From Microvirga alba (GTDB taxonomy: Bacteria > Pseudomonadota > Alphaproteobacteria > Rhizobiales > Beijerinckiaceae), in the NCBI RefSeq assembly GCF_015694465.1, contig NZ_JADQDO010000006.1, positions 1 through 64,000 of the forward strand: 64,000 bases of DNA. The letters are read 5' to 3'. How positions within the stretch are numbered: position 1 is the first letter of the stretch; each line of letters starts with the position of its first letter. Under the pieces are notes generated by a model. The model was given only the letters and a program-made list of their open reading frames with translations, ran no database searches and was not told the DNA's origin. Below are positions 17,661 through 27,091 of this stretch, in pieces. Both the position numbers and the translations under genes were made by a program.

Positions 17661-18320
17661 CTACACCTCGGCCCACATGCGAAACAGGTTCGCTCCGGTT
17701 TTCGCGAGAAGATCGAACTCGGGCGTCTTGCCGGATTGCGCGAAGAGATTGCGCCGCGCCGTTTCGAGATCGAAGAGCAACTCCCGCTTCGCCCCATCGC
17801 GCACATAACTCTGCGCCCATCCCACCGCGACCAGCCGTTCACCGCGCGTAACCGGCGCGACCCGGTGCAGGGTCGTCGAGGCGTAAGCCACGAGATGGCC
17901 CGCGGGGAGCTTGACCTCCTCCTCCCCCGCCATGGTTTCGATCACCAGCTCGCCCCCGTCATAGGTCTCGGGATCGGCGAGGAAGAGCGTGAACGACACA
18001 TCCGTGCGGATGCCGTCCATGATCGGATTGTCCACGTGGGTGCCGTAATGCTTGCCCTGGCCGTAGCGGCTGAAAATCAGCGGTGTCAGCGCCTTCGGGC
18101 GCACGGCGAGGCTGAAGACCTCGTTCTCCAGAATGGCCTTCGTCACGCGCTCGCGCAGCAGGCTGAGCGCCGCGCCTTCGCGCGCCTGCTCGTTGTCCTT
18201 CACGAGCTTGGCACTCCATCCGGCGCTCGCCCGGCCATCCTCGAAACGCATGGCGGCGAGCATGGCACGGATTTCCTCAAGCTCGGCCTGAGGCAGCACA
18301 TCGGCAATCGTGAGCAGCAT
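17661..18320 (-). CDS. PKHD-type Fe(II)/2-oxoglutarate hydroxylase (PiuC/YbiX family)
   Basis: 219 residues. The metal triad is visible as HVD in GKHYGTHVDNPIMDG and the distal His in YASTTLHRVAPVTRGERLVAVGW, where the Arg binds 2-oxoglutarate. The N-terminus (MLLTIADVLPQAELEEIRAM) and the C-terminal helical tail match the PiuC/YbiX family. Members are often iron-regulated and linked to siderophore uptake, though no TonB receptor gene lies here. The function on a specific substrate is unknown. Confidence 0.88.
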   Translation of the reverse strand: MLLTIADVLPQAELEEIRAMLAAMRFEDGRASAGWSAKLVKDNEQAREGAALSLLRERVTKAILENEVFSLAVRPKALTPLIFSRYGQGKHYGTHVDNPIMDGIRTDVSFTLFLADPETYDGGELVIETMAGEEEVKLPAGHLVAYASTTLHRVAPVTRGERLVAVGWAQSYVRDGAKRELLFDLETARRNLFAQSGKTPEFDLLAKTGANLFRMWAEV

Positions 18321-18448
18321 GGGACAAGAACCTTTCGGGGTTGCCAGACGCAGGCTTAAAGGGTAGCTAAGTATCTGTAAAGACTGGTACTTTTTAATGT
18401 TTCCAAACTAGCCGCCGGCGACCTTGACCCGCCGAGGGGAGAAAACCG

Positions 18449-19321
18449 ATGCAAAGACGGAAAATCTGGGCGGGCCTGAGCAGCGCCGTTCTTGTCGCCA
18501 CGCCGGCGGCCTCACAGGTCACGGCTATGCCGGCGCAGCCGCGCGCAAGCGTGGAAGCGAAGGCCGACCAGGGTCTGCTCCAGCTGGCGCAGCACAAGGG
18601 CCACGATGCGGGAGCCATCAAGGCGGCCCCTCCGGCAGCGAGCGGCGACGGCGAAGGCGGCGAAGGTGGCGGCGCCACCAATCTGTCGCCCCAGTTGCAC
18701 CTCTACCGTGGGCTTGAACTCATCCGCGGCCATCTTCTCGTCGGCGGAGAGCTGGTGGAAACTGGGCGCTGGGCAGAAGCCCTTCCGCATTTCCTGCACC
18801 CGGAGGAAGAGATCTACAATTCGTTGCGGGAGGACTTGAAGACATTCAAGATTGCCCCCTTCCAGGTCGCCTTGAAGGCGCTCTCTCAAACCGTGAAGGC
18901 GAAGAACAAGGAGGCTTATGCCCGCGCCCGCGCCGCCATCGACGAGCGGCTGGCCGCCGCCGAGACGGCTGTGCGTGAAAAGGAAACGGACAAGCTTCAT
19001 TTCACGCTGGAGACAGCGCTCGAAGTGCTGCAGCAGGCGAGCGACGAATACGGCGAGGCGTTCAAAAACGGCCGCATCGCCAATGTGGTCGAGTATCAGG
19101 ACGCGCGCGGCTTCGTGCAGGAGGCCGACCGCCTTATCGGCACGATGGGCGATGCGCTGAGCGCCAAGAATGCGGACGCGGCGAAAGCGCTACGCGCCAG
19201 CCTCGACGATCTGAAATCGACTTTCCCGACCGTGACGCCGCCCGAAAAGGCGGCGAAGGATCATGGCCAATTTCTGAGCAGCGTTGCCAGGTTCGAGCTA
19301 CAGCTCGGAAACTTTCGGTAA
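18449..19321 (+). CDS. Exported alpha-helical protein of unknown function
   Basis: 290 residues. A signal-like N-terminus (to about residue 27) is followed by a low-complexity Ala/Gly/Glu linker (GDGEGGEGGGA). From residue 78 on the chain is almost entirely helical (LHLYRGLELIRGHLLVGGEL; LPHFLHPEEEIYNSLREDL), ending QFLSSVARFELQLGNFR. The layout reminds me of EfeO/imelysin-type periplasmic proteins, but no metal motif is secure. The stop is four bases before the GTG of the peroxidase gene, so the two are probably cotranscribed and coupled. Confidence 0.65.
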   Translation: MQRRKIWAGLSSAVLVATPAASQVTAMPAQPRASVEAKADQGLLQLAQHKGHDAGAIKAAPPAASGDGEGGEGGGATNLSPQLHLYRGLELIRGHLLVGGELVETGRWAEALPHFLHPEEEIYNSLREDLKTFKIAPFQVALKALSQTVKAKNKEAYARARAAIDERLAAAETAVREKETDKLHFTLETALEVLQQASDEYGEAFKNGRIANVVEYQDARGFVQEADRLIGTMGDALSAKNADAAKALRASLDDLKSTFPTVTPPEKAAKDHGQFLSSVARFELQLGNFR

Positions 19322-19325
19322 TCCG

Positions 19326-20654
19326 GTGACGCGCGCGGGTCTTCATTCGACCGTCCGGGTGCTGGCAAGCCTGGGGCTTGTCGTGCTCGTCGGCGGCGCG
19401 ACTGATGGGCCCGCGCCATTCGATGCTGCCCATTGGCGGCAGGTCTTCGCGCGTCCCGACCACACGCCGATGCCAGCCGGCAACCCGGCGACGCCGGGCA
19501 AGGTGGCTTTGGGCGCGACGCTCTTCGAGGACAAGCGCCTGTCCGGTGCGGGCGATGTCGCCTGCGCCACATGCCATCAGGCGGAACTGTCTTTCTCCGA
19601 CGGCGTGCCGACCCATGACGGCCTCGACGGTCTCGCGCTCGACCGCCGCACCCCTCCCCTCTGGAACATGGCCTGGGGTCTGTCCTGGTTCTGGGACGGC
19701 CGCGCCACGAGCCTGGAGGCGCAGGCATCGGGGCCCATCGAGAACAAGCGCGAGATGGGGGGCAACCTGGACCGGGCAGTGCAAACGCTTTCAGCCGACC
19801 CGAAGATGACGCGCGCCTTCGCGGGCGCGTTTCCTGAAGATCCGGCGGTGACGCGCGCCAATCTGGTCAAGGCGCTTGCCGCTTTCGAGCGCACGCTGGT
19901 GTCGCCGGAAACCCGGTTCGACCGTTGGGTGAAGGGCGACGACAAGGCGCTCGAACCGGACGAGCTTTCCGGCTTCAAGGTGTTCGTCGGCAAGGGCGCT
20001 TGCGTGAATTGTCATCAGGGCTGGCGCTTCACCGACGAGGCCTTCCACGACATCGGCCTTCCGGGTGACGATCCGGGCCGTGGCAAAGTGCTGGGTGTGA
20101 AAGCCGCCGAGCACGCCTTCAAGACGCCGAGCCTGCGCGAGCGGGTCTGGAGCGCGCCTTATATGCACGACGGCTCGCTGGCCTCCTTCGAGGATGTGGT
20201 GGATCACTATGCCGACCGGGTCATCAAGCGGCCCACCCTGTCAGCGGACATGCCCCAAAGCGTCGCGCTCAGCGCCGCCGAGCGCGCGCAGCTTGTCGCC
20301 TTCCTAAACACCCTGTCGAGCGAAGACCCTCCTCGCGCGACCTCCCTCCCCCCGCGCACGATGTCGCTTGGGGTTCCCCCCGAGGCGGTCGCGACCTCGA
20401 TCGTCGGGCAGAAGGACCGCCGCTTCACGCCGGGCGCGATCCTGTTGAAGGTCGGCGAGGTTTTGCGGATCGTCAACGACGACACGCGCACGCACAATGT
20501 GCGGATCGACGGGCCGGGCATGAGCTACAATTCGGATGCCCAGAACCCCGGCGACACGGTGACCATCGGCTTCGACCAGCCCGGCCATTACGACGCGATT
20601 TGCGGCATTCACCCGGAGATGCGCCTGAGCGTCGAGGTCGCTCCCGGCCAATAA
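19326..20654 (+). CDS. Di-haem cytochrome c peroxidase fused to a cupredoxin domain
   Basis: 442 residues from GTG 19326, just after the upstream stop. An N-terminal hydrophobic export segment (about 8-25) precedes a MauG/CCP-type part with two haem-binding motifs, CATCH and CVNCH, and the conserved segments FEDKRLSGAGDVACATCHQ, PPLWNMAWGLSWFWDGRA and SAPYMHDGSLASFEDVVDHY. From about residue 345 the chain changes to a plastocyanin-like domain with HNVRIDGPG and the copper ligand pattern CGIHPEM. In the family such enzymes reduce peroxide or oxidise substrates in the periplasm; the fused domain could be the built-in electron donor. Confidence 0.85.
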   Translation: MTRAGLHSTVRVLASLGLVVLVGGATDGPAPFDAAHWRQVFARPDHTPMPAGNPATPGKVALGATLFEDKRLSGAGDVACATCHQAELSFSDGVPTHDGLDGLALDRRTPPLWNMAWGLSWFWDGRATSLEAQASGPIENKREMGGNLDRAVQTLSADPKMTRAFAGAFPEDPAVTRANLVKALAAFERTLVSPETRFDRWVKGDDKALEPDELSGFKVFVGKGACVNCHQGWRFTDEAFHDIGLPGDDPGRGKVLGVKAAEHAFKTPSLRERVWSAPYMHDGSLASFEDVVDHYADRVIKRPTLSADMPQSVALSAAERAQLVAFLNTLSSEDPPRATSLPPRTMSLGVPPEAVATSIVGQKDRRFTPGAILLKVGEVLRIVNDDTRTHNVRIDGPGMSYNSDAQNPGDTVTIGFDQPGHYDAICGIHPEMRLSVEVAPGQ

Positions 20655-20662
20655 CTCCGTCC

Positions 20663-21886
20663 TCAGCGCACGCGCGGCCGCTCGATCTTCGGCAGGAAAT
20701 AGGCCAGGAGGCCGATTGCCGGGAGGAACGAACAGACGTGATAGACGAAGTCGATGCTCGTGTGGTCGGCGAGCTGGCCGAGCACCGCAGCTCCCAGGCC
20801 GCCCATGCCGAACGACAGGCCGAAGAACAGCCCAGCGACCATGCCGACGCGTCCGGGCACGAGCTCCGTCGCATAGACGAGAATGGCCGAGAAGGCGGAG
20901 GCGAGGATCAACCCGATCAGCACGCTCAGGACACCGGTCCAGAACAGGTTGGCGTAGGGCAGGATCAGCGTGAAAGGCAAAACGCCAAGGATCGAGATCC
21001 AGATCACATAGCGCCGCCCGATCTTGTCGCCGATGACGCCCCCGAGAACCGTGCCCGCCGCCACCGACGCGAGGAAAATGAACAGGTAAAGCTGGGCGTC
21101 CTGCACCGAGACCTGGAACTTCGAGATCAGGTAGAAGGTGAAATAGCTGCTGATGCTCGCCGTGTAGAAATTCTTCGAGAAGACGAGGAGCATCAGAATC
21201 GTGATTGAGACCGCGATCCGCCTCCTCGAGAAGGCCGACTTGGTCTCGGCCCCGCGCGGTTTCGCCTTGAGAGCGGCGACCTTGACCCGGTACCAGCGCC
21301 CCACGTTGAACAGGATGATCATCGCGAGCAACGCCACCACCGAAAACCAGGCGATGCTCGACTGGCCGAACGGCACGACGATGAAGGCGGCGAGCAGCGG
21401 CCCGAGGGCCGACCCCGCATTGCCGCCGACCTGGAACACCGATTGCGCGAGCCCATGGCGGCCGCCGGACGCCATGCGCGCGACGCGGGAGGATTCCGGA
21501 TGGAACACCGACGAGCCCATGCCGACGAGTGCTGCTCCCAAAAGAAGCAACGGATAGGAACTTGCCTGCGAGAGCGTGAGCAATCCGAGCAGCGTGAAGC
21601 CCATGCCGACCACGAGGGAGAACGGGCGCGGCTTCACATCGGTAAAATGCCCGATCAACGGCTGGAGCAACGAGGCGGTGAGCTGAAAGGTCAGCGTCAG
21701 CAGGCCGATCTGCCCGAAATCGAGATGAAAGTTCGCCTTGAGGATCGGGTAGATCGCCGGAAGGAGCGATTGGATCAGGTCGTTCAGAAGATGCGAAACA
21801 CTGATGGCCGCGAGGATCGGAATGACCGCACCTTCCGCCGTGATTTTAGCAGGCGTGGCGGCAATGGCGGGCGATCTCGTGTCCAT
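20663..21886 (-). CDS. fsr: MFS transporter, fosmidomycin-resistance (Fsr) type
   Basis: 407 residues with twelve likely membrane helices. The N-terminus (AILAAISVSHLLNDLIQSLLPAIYPILK) and the segment FGQIGLLTLTFQLTASLLQPLIGHFTD are characteristic of Fsr-type efflux pumps; GSSVFHPESSRVARMASGGRHG is the loop 4-5 signature. It probably exports drugs or related compounds by proton antiport. The ATG at 21886 was chosen over an in-frame start at 22051 because the extra residues are not hydrophobic. It converges on the peroxidase gene with an eight-base gap. Confidence 0.87.
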   Translation of the reverse strand: MDTRSPAIAATPAKITAEGAVIPILAAISVSHLLNDLIQSLLPAIYPILKANFHLDFGQIGLLTLTFQLTASLLQPLIGHFTDVKPRPFSLVVGMGFTLLGLLTLSQASSYPLLLLGAALVGMGSSVFHPESSRVARMASGGRHGLAQSVFQVGGNAGSALGPLLAAFIVVPFGQSSIAWFSVVALLAMIILFNVGRWYRVKVAALKAKPRGAETKSAFSRRRIAVSITILMLLVFSKNFYTASISSYFTFYLISKFQVSVQDAQLYLFIFLASVAAGTVLGGVIGDKIGRRYVIWISILGVLPFTLILPYANLFWTGVLSVLIGLILASAFSAILVYATELVPGRVGMVAGLFFGLSFGMGGLGAAVLGQLADHTSIDFVYHVCSFLPAIGLLAYFLPKIERPRVR

Positions 21887-22152
21887 GGGGCGTTCTTTTT
21901 TGGGAATCCAGTCTGGCCTGGACTCATTTAAGGTTTTTCCGAGTTGGCTATAGACCAGAACATCATCACAAGCCCCGTCTCGACGCGCAAGGCTGGGTTG
22001 CCGGATAGGCATTCCCCGGCCGGGCCGAGGATATGAGGAGCGAAGCCGCAAGGCTGGGATTCGGCTGCCCTCACTCTATTTATATCGTTTAGGCCGAGCA
22101 CCTCGCCTGAATGGCGTGTGAGTCGCCACCGGAGCCCGAGAGACACAATTCC

Positions 22153-24222
22153 ATGCCACAGCCGACCTGGCGAGAAGTGGTTTTCTCAATCAAGACCTTC
22201 GGCGCGGCGATGCTTGCCCTCTACATCGCCTTTATTCTTGAGCTGACCCAGCCAAGCTGGGCCATGCTGACGGTGTTCGTCGTATCCCAGCCCATCACTG
22301 GAATGGTGGTCGCGAAATCCCTGTTCCGCGTCACGGGAACGGTCGTGGGGGCGACCATGGCGCTCGTGCTCGTCGGCGCTTTTGCGCAGATCGGCCCGTT
22401 CTTCCTTGCCTCCCTCGCCCTCTGGATCGGCTTGTGCACCTTCGTCGCCGTGATGCTTCGCGATGCGCCCGCCGCCTACGGCGCCATGCTGTCCGGCTAC
22501 ACCGCCGCGATCATCGGCATCCCGGCGGCGCTGGCTCCGGACACGGCCTTCGACTACGCGGTGGGCCGCTGCCTCGAAATCATCCTCGGTATCGGCTGCG
22601 CTACTCTTGTCAGCCAGCTCGTCTTTCCACGACGCGCGGGCGAGGCCCTCAGGATTTCGGTCGACGCCACCTTGGTCGCTGCCGCGCGCTGGGTCGGCGA
22701 TGTGTTGCGCGGCGAGGGAGAGGAGGAGAGGACCTTCACCGACCAACGCAAGATGATCGCGGATGTGATCGCGCTTGATGCGCTTAGGGTCTACGCAAAC
22801 TTCGACACCCCGTCGGTTCGCGCCGCAGGAAACGTCGCGCGCCATTTGCAGGGGCAAGTCCTGACGTTGCTATCGCTTCTCGTTTCCATCAATGATCGCG
22901 TCGCGCTTCTGCGCAGCAATGCGGCCGCCAAGCAGGAAGCCCTGCAACCGCTCCTGAGCGAAACGGCGGATTTGCTCGATCGGGATGATCCGCTGCAACC
23001 GAGCGTCGAATTCTCGACCGAAATCGTCGCGCTGCAACGCAAGATCATGCAAGCCTTGCCGAGCTTCGACGAGCTCGTGCGCGACCACCGGAACATCCTC
23101 GTGCGTAACATCCTGATACGCCTGCGCGATGCGCTGGGAACGTGGCAGCGCGTCCTCGACCTGCGGGACAGTCTGTATGCGGGGCGCCCGCTGAAGATGC
23201 CGGAAGCTGCGCCATCCTCCTCGCGTTATCGCGACGTGACCCTCGCCCTTGTCGCCGGCGCGATCTCAACCGTCACGGTTCTCATCGCCTCTGCCTTCTG
23301 GGTCGCGACCGGCTGGCCGCATGGCAGCACCGCAGTCATCTACAGCGGCATCATGTGCAGCATTCTCGCCTCCCTCGACGACCCGGCGACGGCAGCCGAG
23401 AATTTCCTGCGCATGACCCTCATCTCTGCCGTTGCTGCTGCAATTTATCTTTTCGCGATTTTCCCGAAGATCGACGACTTTCCGTCATTGGTCGTGGTGT
23501 TGCTGCCGTTCTACCTCCCCTTCGGCGTGCTGCTGGCCCTGCCGCGTATCGGCACGCAGGTGACGCCGCTCGGCTTAAATCTCGTCGCGCTGATGAGCCT
23601 CTCCAACATCAGCATGCAGACCGACATGGCGGCTTATATCAATTCGGCCTCGGCGCTTCTCGCCGGCATCGTGGCGAGCATCTTAAGTTTCCGTCTCCTG
23701 CGTCCGCTGGGCACCGAATGGACGGTGCGCCGCATCCGGCGCGGTATCCTGCAAGACCTCGAGCGAATCGCGGGCACGACAGCGCCAGTCGACATCAGTC
23801 GCTTCGCAAGCCGGATGTTCGACCGCATCAACGCGCTCTTCTGGCGGCTCGACATGGGCCAACCGGATCAGCGCGCGACGATGCGCAGCGCGCTCTCGGC
23901 CTTGCGCATCGGCTTCAACATCCTGAATCTGAAGGCGACCAAGGCATCCCTTCCCTCTACCGTGTCCAGGTCGATTGATCAGGTCCTGGCCGCGCTGGCG
24001 ACGCATTTCGGCGACCTCAAGGATGGCGTGTCCCGTACGACCACGTTGCCGGAAATCGACCACGCAGCAGCGGTGCTTCTGGAGGAAGCCGGACCTGCCG
24101 GTGAGGATATACTGACCGCGCTCGTCGCGTTGGGCAGCGCGTTGCATCGGCATCAGGATTTCTTCGACGTCGCGCGGCCGCATATCGTCCCCGATGCGCT
24201 TCGTAGCGAGGCTCCCGCATGA
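22153..24222 (+). CDS. FUSC-family exporter (AaeB-like)
   Basis: 689 residues. Two blocks of membrane helices (about 10-160 and 365-505), each followed by a long soluble region, are typical of the fusaric acid resistance/aromatic acid exporter family; the N-terminus contains SIKTFGAAMLALYIAFILELTQPSWAMLTV. The second soluble part (about 515-689) is helical. With the two downstream genes it forms an AaeB-AaeX-AaeA set predicted to export aromatic acids or similar compounds across both membranes. The stop overlaps the next start (ATGA). Confidence 0.9.
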   Translation: MPQPTWREVVFSIKTFGAAMLALYIAFILELTQPSWAMLTVFVVSQPITGMVVAKSLFRVTGTVVGATMALVLVGAFAQIGPFFLASLALWIGLCTFVAVMLRDAPAAYGAMLSGYTAAIIGIPAALAPDTAFDYAVGRCLEIILGIGCATLVSQLVFPRRAGEALRISVDATLVAAARWVGDVLRGEGEEERTFTDQRKMIADVIALDALRVYANFDTPSVRAAGNVARHLQGQVLTLLSLLVSINDRVALLRSNAAAKQEALQPLLSETADLLDRDDPLQPSVEFSTEIVALQRKIMQALPSFDELVRDHRNILVRNILIRLRDALGTWQRVLDLRDSLYAGRPLKMPEAAPSSSRYRDVTLALVAGAISTVTVLIASAFWVATGWPHGSTAVIYSGIMCSILASLDDPATAAENFLRMTLISAVAAAIYLFAIFPKIDDFPSLVVVLLPFYLPFGVLLALPRIGTQVTPLGLNLVALMSLSNISMQTDMAAYINSASALLAGIVASILSFRLLRPLGTEWTVRRIRRGILQDLERIAGTTAPVDISRFASRMFDRINALFWRLDMGQPDQRATMRSALSALRIGFNILNLKATKASLPSTVSRSIDQVLAALATHFGDLKDGVSRTTTLPEIDHAAAVLLEEAGPAGEDILTALVALGSALHRHQDFFDVARPHIVPDALRSEAPA

Positions 24223-24419
24223 TCAAGGAGATCGATCTTTTCGGCGTCTTCGTGCCGCCCATCCTGGCCTATGCCGCACTCGCCGGCGTGCTGTGGTTCG
24301 GCGTGTCCACGAGCCTCGGCTGGGCCGGATTTTATCGCTTCGTGTGGCATCCCGCCCTGTTCAACACTGCGCTCTATGTCCTGATTCTTGCTGGCTGCGT
24401 CTTTATCGTCTTTCGGTAG
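24219..24419 (+). CDS. DUF1656 small membrane protein (AaeX-like)
   Basis: 66 residues with two membrane helices (about 9-30 and 45-64). The start MIKEIDLFGVFVPPILAYAAL matches the DUF1656/AaeX family that accompanies FUSC pumps. The ATG lies inside the end of the FUSC gene with a four-base overlap. The exact role is unknown, but the family is almost always encoded between the pump and its membrane fusion protein, as here. Confidence 0.9.
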   Translation: MIKEIDLFGVFVPPILAYAALAGVLWFGVSTSLGWAGFYRFVWHPALFNTALYVLILAGCVFIVFR

Positions 24420-24431
24420 GATGGTTGAACC

Positions 24432-25385
24432 GTGCCCGTTCCCCGCACCGTCCGCGTCGTCGTCACAACCCTGATCGCCTCGGCCGCCGTCGCAGCCGGT
24501 TGGTTCGCCTGGCAAATTTACGTGGCCAATCCCTGGACACGAGACGGACGCGTGCGGGTCGACATCATCGAAATCGCCCCCGACGTGTCGGGACCCGTCG
24601 CACAGGTCCATGTGAAGGACAATCAAGTGGTCAAGAAAGGGGATCTTCTCTTCACCATCGATCCCGAGCGCTATCGCTTCGCGCTCGCTCAGGCCCAGGC
24701 GAGCCTCGAGGGACTGGAACTGCAGCAGGCCCAGCGACAGCGCGAGCTGGAGCGGCGCAAACAACTGTCAAGCCTGGCCGTCACGGTCGAGGCGATCGAA
24801 CAGGCCGAAACAGCAGCCGCCACGGCAACGGCAGCCTATGATCAGGCGCTCGCCGCTTTCAACACCGCGCGCCTCAACCTGGACCGGACAGAAGTCCGCT
24901 CACCGGTCAACGGCTATGTCACGAACCTTCGTCTCAATCCCGGCGATTACGCGACCGCCGGCAAGGCGGTGGTCGCGCTGGTGGACAGCGACTCGTTCTA
25001 TGTTTCCGGCTATTTCGAGGAGACCAAGCTTCGCAACCTGCGCGAAGGCAACAAGGCCGTAATCCGGTTGATGGGATTTCCGGACGATCTCGACGGGCAT
25101 GTCGAGAGCGTCGCACGCGCCATCGTCGATCGCGAAATGATTCAGGGAACAGGCGACCTCATCGCCAACATCAACCCGACCTTCAGCTGGGTGCGCCTTG
25201 CGCAGCGCATTCCGGTTCGCATCGCGCTCGACCATGTGCCGGACACGGTGTCCTTAAGCGCGGGCATGACTGCAACCATCGTCGTCGAACCGGGAACGCA
25301 GGTTGCGCCAACACACCCCCACGAGACGGCTCCCGCCGCGCCTCCGGCGATTCCTACGCCTCCGCCTCGTCCTCCCGGAAGATGA
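24432..25385 (+). CDS. HlyD-type membrane fusion protein (AaeA-like)
   Basis: 317 residues from a GTG start twelve bases after the DUF1656 stop. One N-terminal membrane anchor (about 8-28), then NPWTRDGRVRVDIIEIAPDVSG and a lipoyl-like half-motif, a coiled-coil hairpin (about 95-160), the second half-motif LDRTEVRSPVNGYVTNLRLNPGDYA and a beta-barrel region. It should link the FUSC pump to an outer-membrane channel, which is not encoded here. The C-terminus is a proline-rich tail. Its last 32 bases overlap the convergent ykgJ-like gene. Confidence 0.9.
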   Translation: MPVPRTVRVVVTTLIASAAVAAGWFAWQIYVANPWTRDGRVRVDIIEIAPDVSGPVAQVHVKDNQVVKKGDLLFTIDPERYRFALAQAQASLEGLELQQAQRQRELERRKQLSSLAVTVEAIEQAETAAATATAAYDQALAAFNTARLNLDRTEVRSPVNGYVTNLRLNPGDYATAGKAVVALVDSDSFYVSGYFEETKLRNLREGNKAVIRLMGFPDDLDGHVESVARAIVDREMIQGTGDLIANINPTFSWVRLAQRIPVRIALDHVPDTVSLSAGMTATIVVEPGTQVAPTHPHETAPAAPPAIPTPPPRPPGR

Positions 25386-25776
25386 TCTTGACCTGCGGCA
25401 CGACATTCTCGTCGTCCTGCTGCGTGCGCTCGAAGCGCAGCACGTCGTAATAGGCGCAGCGCGACCGGCCGGGATAGGACCGGCACACTTCCGGGCGGCC
25501 ATGATAGATCGTGCAGCCGCGCGTCTTCTGGTCGAGAAAGGCGCATGTCTCCTCGAAGACCACGTCTTTCACGCGCTTCAAAACGCGCTCGCCGTCGCGG
25601 TCGGTCGTGTAACGTCGTTTCGCTTCCGCCGCAGACACACCGAAATGCTTGCCGAGCCGAGTGATGTCGCGCTTGGTGACCGCCACGCGCTCATAGATCG
25701 AGCAGCAGAACGCCAGGCACTTGGTGCAGTCGTAATGCACGCGCGGCTGGCTTTCCTTGATCACCTTCTCACTCAT
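25354..25776 (-). CDS. YkgJ-family cysteine cluster protein
   Basis: 140 residues with the cysteine pattern of the YkgJ/zinc- or iron-chelating family: CTKCLAFCC near the N-terminus, then CAFLDQKTRGCTIY and CRSYPGRSRC. The cysteines probably bind a metal or Fe-S cluster; the function is unknown in general. The ATG at 25776 was chosen because upstream in-frame residues do not look protein-like and the first cysteine motif follows directly. It overlaps the 3' end of the convergent membrane fusion gene. Confidence 0.85.
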   Translation of the reverse strand: MSEKVIKESQPRVHYDCTKCLAFCCSIYERVAVTKRDITRLGKHFGVSAAEAKRRYTTDRDGERVLKRVKDVVFEETCAFLDQKTRGCTIYHGRPEVCRSYPGRSRCAYYDVLRFERTQQDDENVVPQVKIIFREDEAEA

Positions 25777-26009
25777 GGAATCTCCTATCCGAACTCGCGC
25801 GATCATGAAGGACGCGGGCGGCGCTGTCACCCTATGGCACAAGGTGAGAGGCCGAAAGAACGCCGCATCGTCACAGAACTGAAACACGGCTTCCTTAGAG
25901 GAAATCCGTCTCGCAATGCTCAAGGCATCTTTTCCTTAGCCGGCAATCGTGTTCTGATGGGTTCTTAAGAGACACGTTTTAGCGTGCGATGAGGGAGGTT
26001 AAGATAGCC

Positions 26010-27080
26010 GTGAAGTCCGCCTCGGTTGCTATCGAAATAGAAGACCTCAAGGTCAATTATGGCGCGCAGCGCGTGCTGCATGGCGTCGACCTTGATGTGG
26101 TTCCAGGCGAGTTCATCGCCATTCTGGGCTCGTCGGGCTGCGGCAAGACCACCCTCCTGCGCACAATCGCAGGCTTCCAGAAAGCCTCAGGCGGTGCGAT
26201 TCGGCTCTTCGGCAAGGACGTGGTCGACACGCCGCCGGAGAAGCGCGGCATCGCAATGATGTTCCAATCCTATGCGCTCTGGCCGCATATGACCGTCCTC
26301 GGCAATGTGGGCTATGGCCTGCGCCTCAGGGGCATGTCGAAAGCGGACGTTCGCGCGCGGGTCGAAACCGTGCTGCGCATGCTCAACCTCACTGGGCTGG
26401 AGGATCGCAAGGTCACCAATCTGTCAGGCGGACAGCGCCAGCGCGTCGCGCTGGGCCGGGCGCTGGCCATCGAGCCCGATCTGCTGCTCCTCGATGAGCC
26501 GCTTTCGAATCTCGACGCGAAGGTGCGCATTCAGGTGCGCGCGGAAATCAAATCGCTGCAAAGTCGCCTCGGCTTCACCGCCATCCAGGTCACGCACGAC
26601 CGCGAGGAAGCCATGACCATGGCCGACCGAATCGTCGTGATGGATCAGGGCCGCATCGCGCAAGTGGGATCTCCGAAGGAGGTCTACGACAACCCGGTCT
26701 CGCCGTTTGTCGCGAGCTTCATGGGCGCGGACAACACCATCGATCTCGATGTCCGTCAGGGAGCGTCCGGATTGGAAGTGAGAGCAAGCGGACAAGATGC
26801 GCCGACGCTTTGGAGCGGCAGGGCGCCAATGGGCTCCGTGACCGCTTACTTTCGCGACGACGTGGCGACGATCCAGGACCTGGGCGCGAAAAGCGAAGAC
26901 GCCATTGTGCTGCCCGGCACCATCACTCAGCGGACTTATCCGGGCGGACACTACCGCTATCTCGTCGCGACCGGAGACCGTCACTTTACCGTGACAGATG
27001 ATCGCTATCTCGACCTCGGCAATCCAGTCGGGCTGCGCTTGCCACTGGAATCCCTCCACCTTTTCCCAAGCGCTCAATAA
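26010..27080 (+). CDS. ABC importer ATP-binding protein (PotA/FbpC-like)
   Basis: About 356 residues. Walker A GSSGCGKTTLLR, Q-loop MMFQSYALWPHMTV, signature LSGGQRQRVALGRAL, Walker B LLLLDEPLSNLD and the His switch VTHDREEAMTMAD are intact. A C-terminal TOBE-like regulatory domain follows (residues about 235-356). The start may be GTG 26010, with GGGAGG twelve bases upstream, or ATG 25989 in the same frame. It opens an operon with a binding protein and two permeases. The set resembles spermidine, iron or phosphonate importers; substrate not determinable. Confidence 0.92.
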   Translation: MKSASVAIEIEDLKVNYGAQRVLHGVDLDVVPGEFIAILGSSGCGKTTLLRTIAGFQKASGGAIRLFGKDVVDTPPEKRGIAMMFQSYALWPHMTVLGNVGYGLRLRGMSKADVRARVETVLRMLNLTGLEDRKVTNLSGGQRQRVALGRALAIEPDLLLLDEPLSNLDAKVRIQVRAEIKSLQSRLGFTAIQVTHDREEAMTMADRIVVMDQGRIAQVGSPKEVYDNPVSPFVASFMGADNTIDLDVRQGASGLEVRASGQDAPTLWSGRAPMGSVTAYFRDDVATIQDLGAKSEDAIVLPGTITQRTYPGGHYRYLVATGDRHFTVTDDRYLDLGNPVGLRLPLESLHLFPSAQ

Positions 27081-27091
27081 GGAAGACAACC

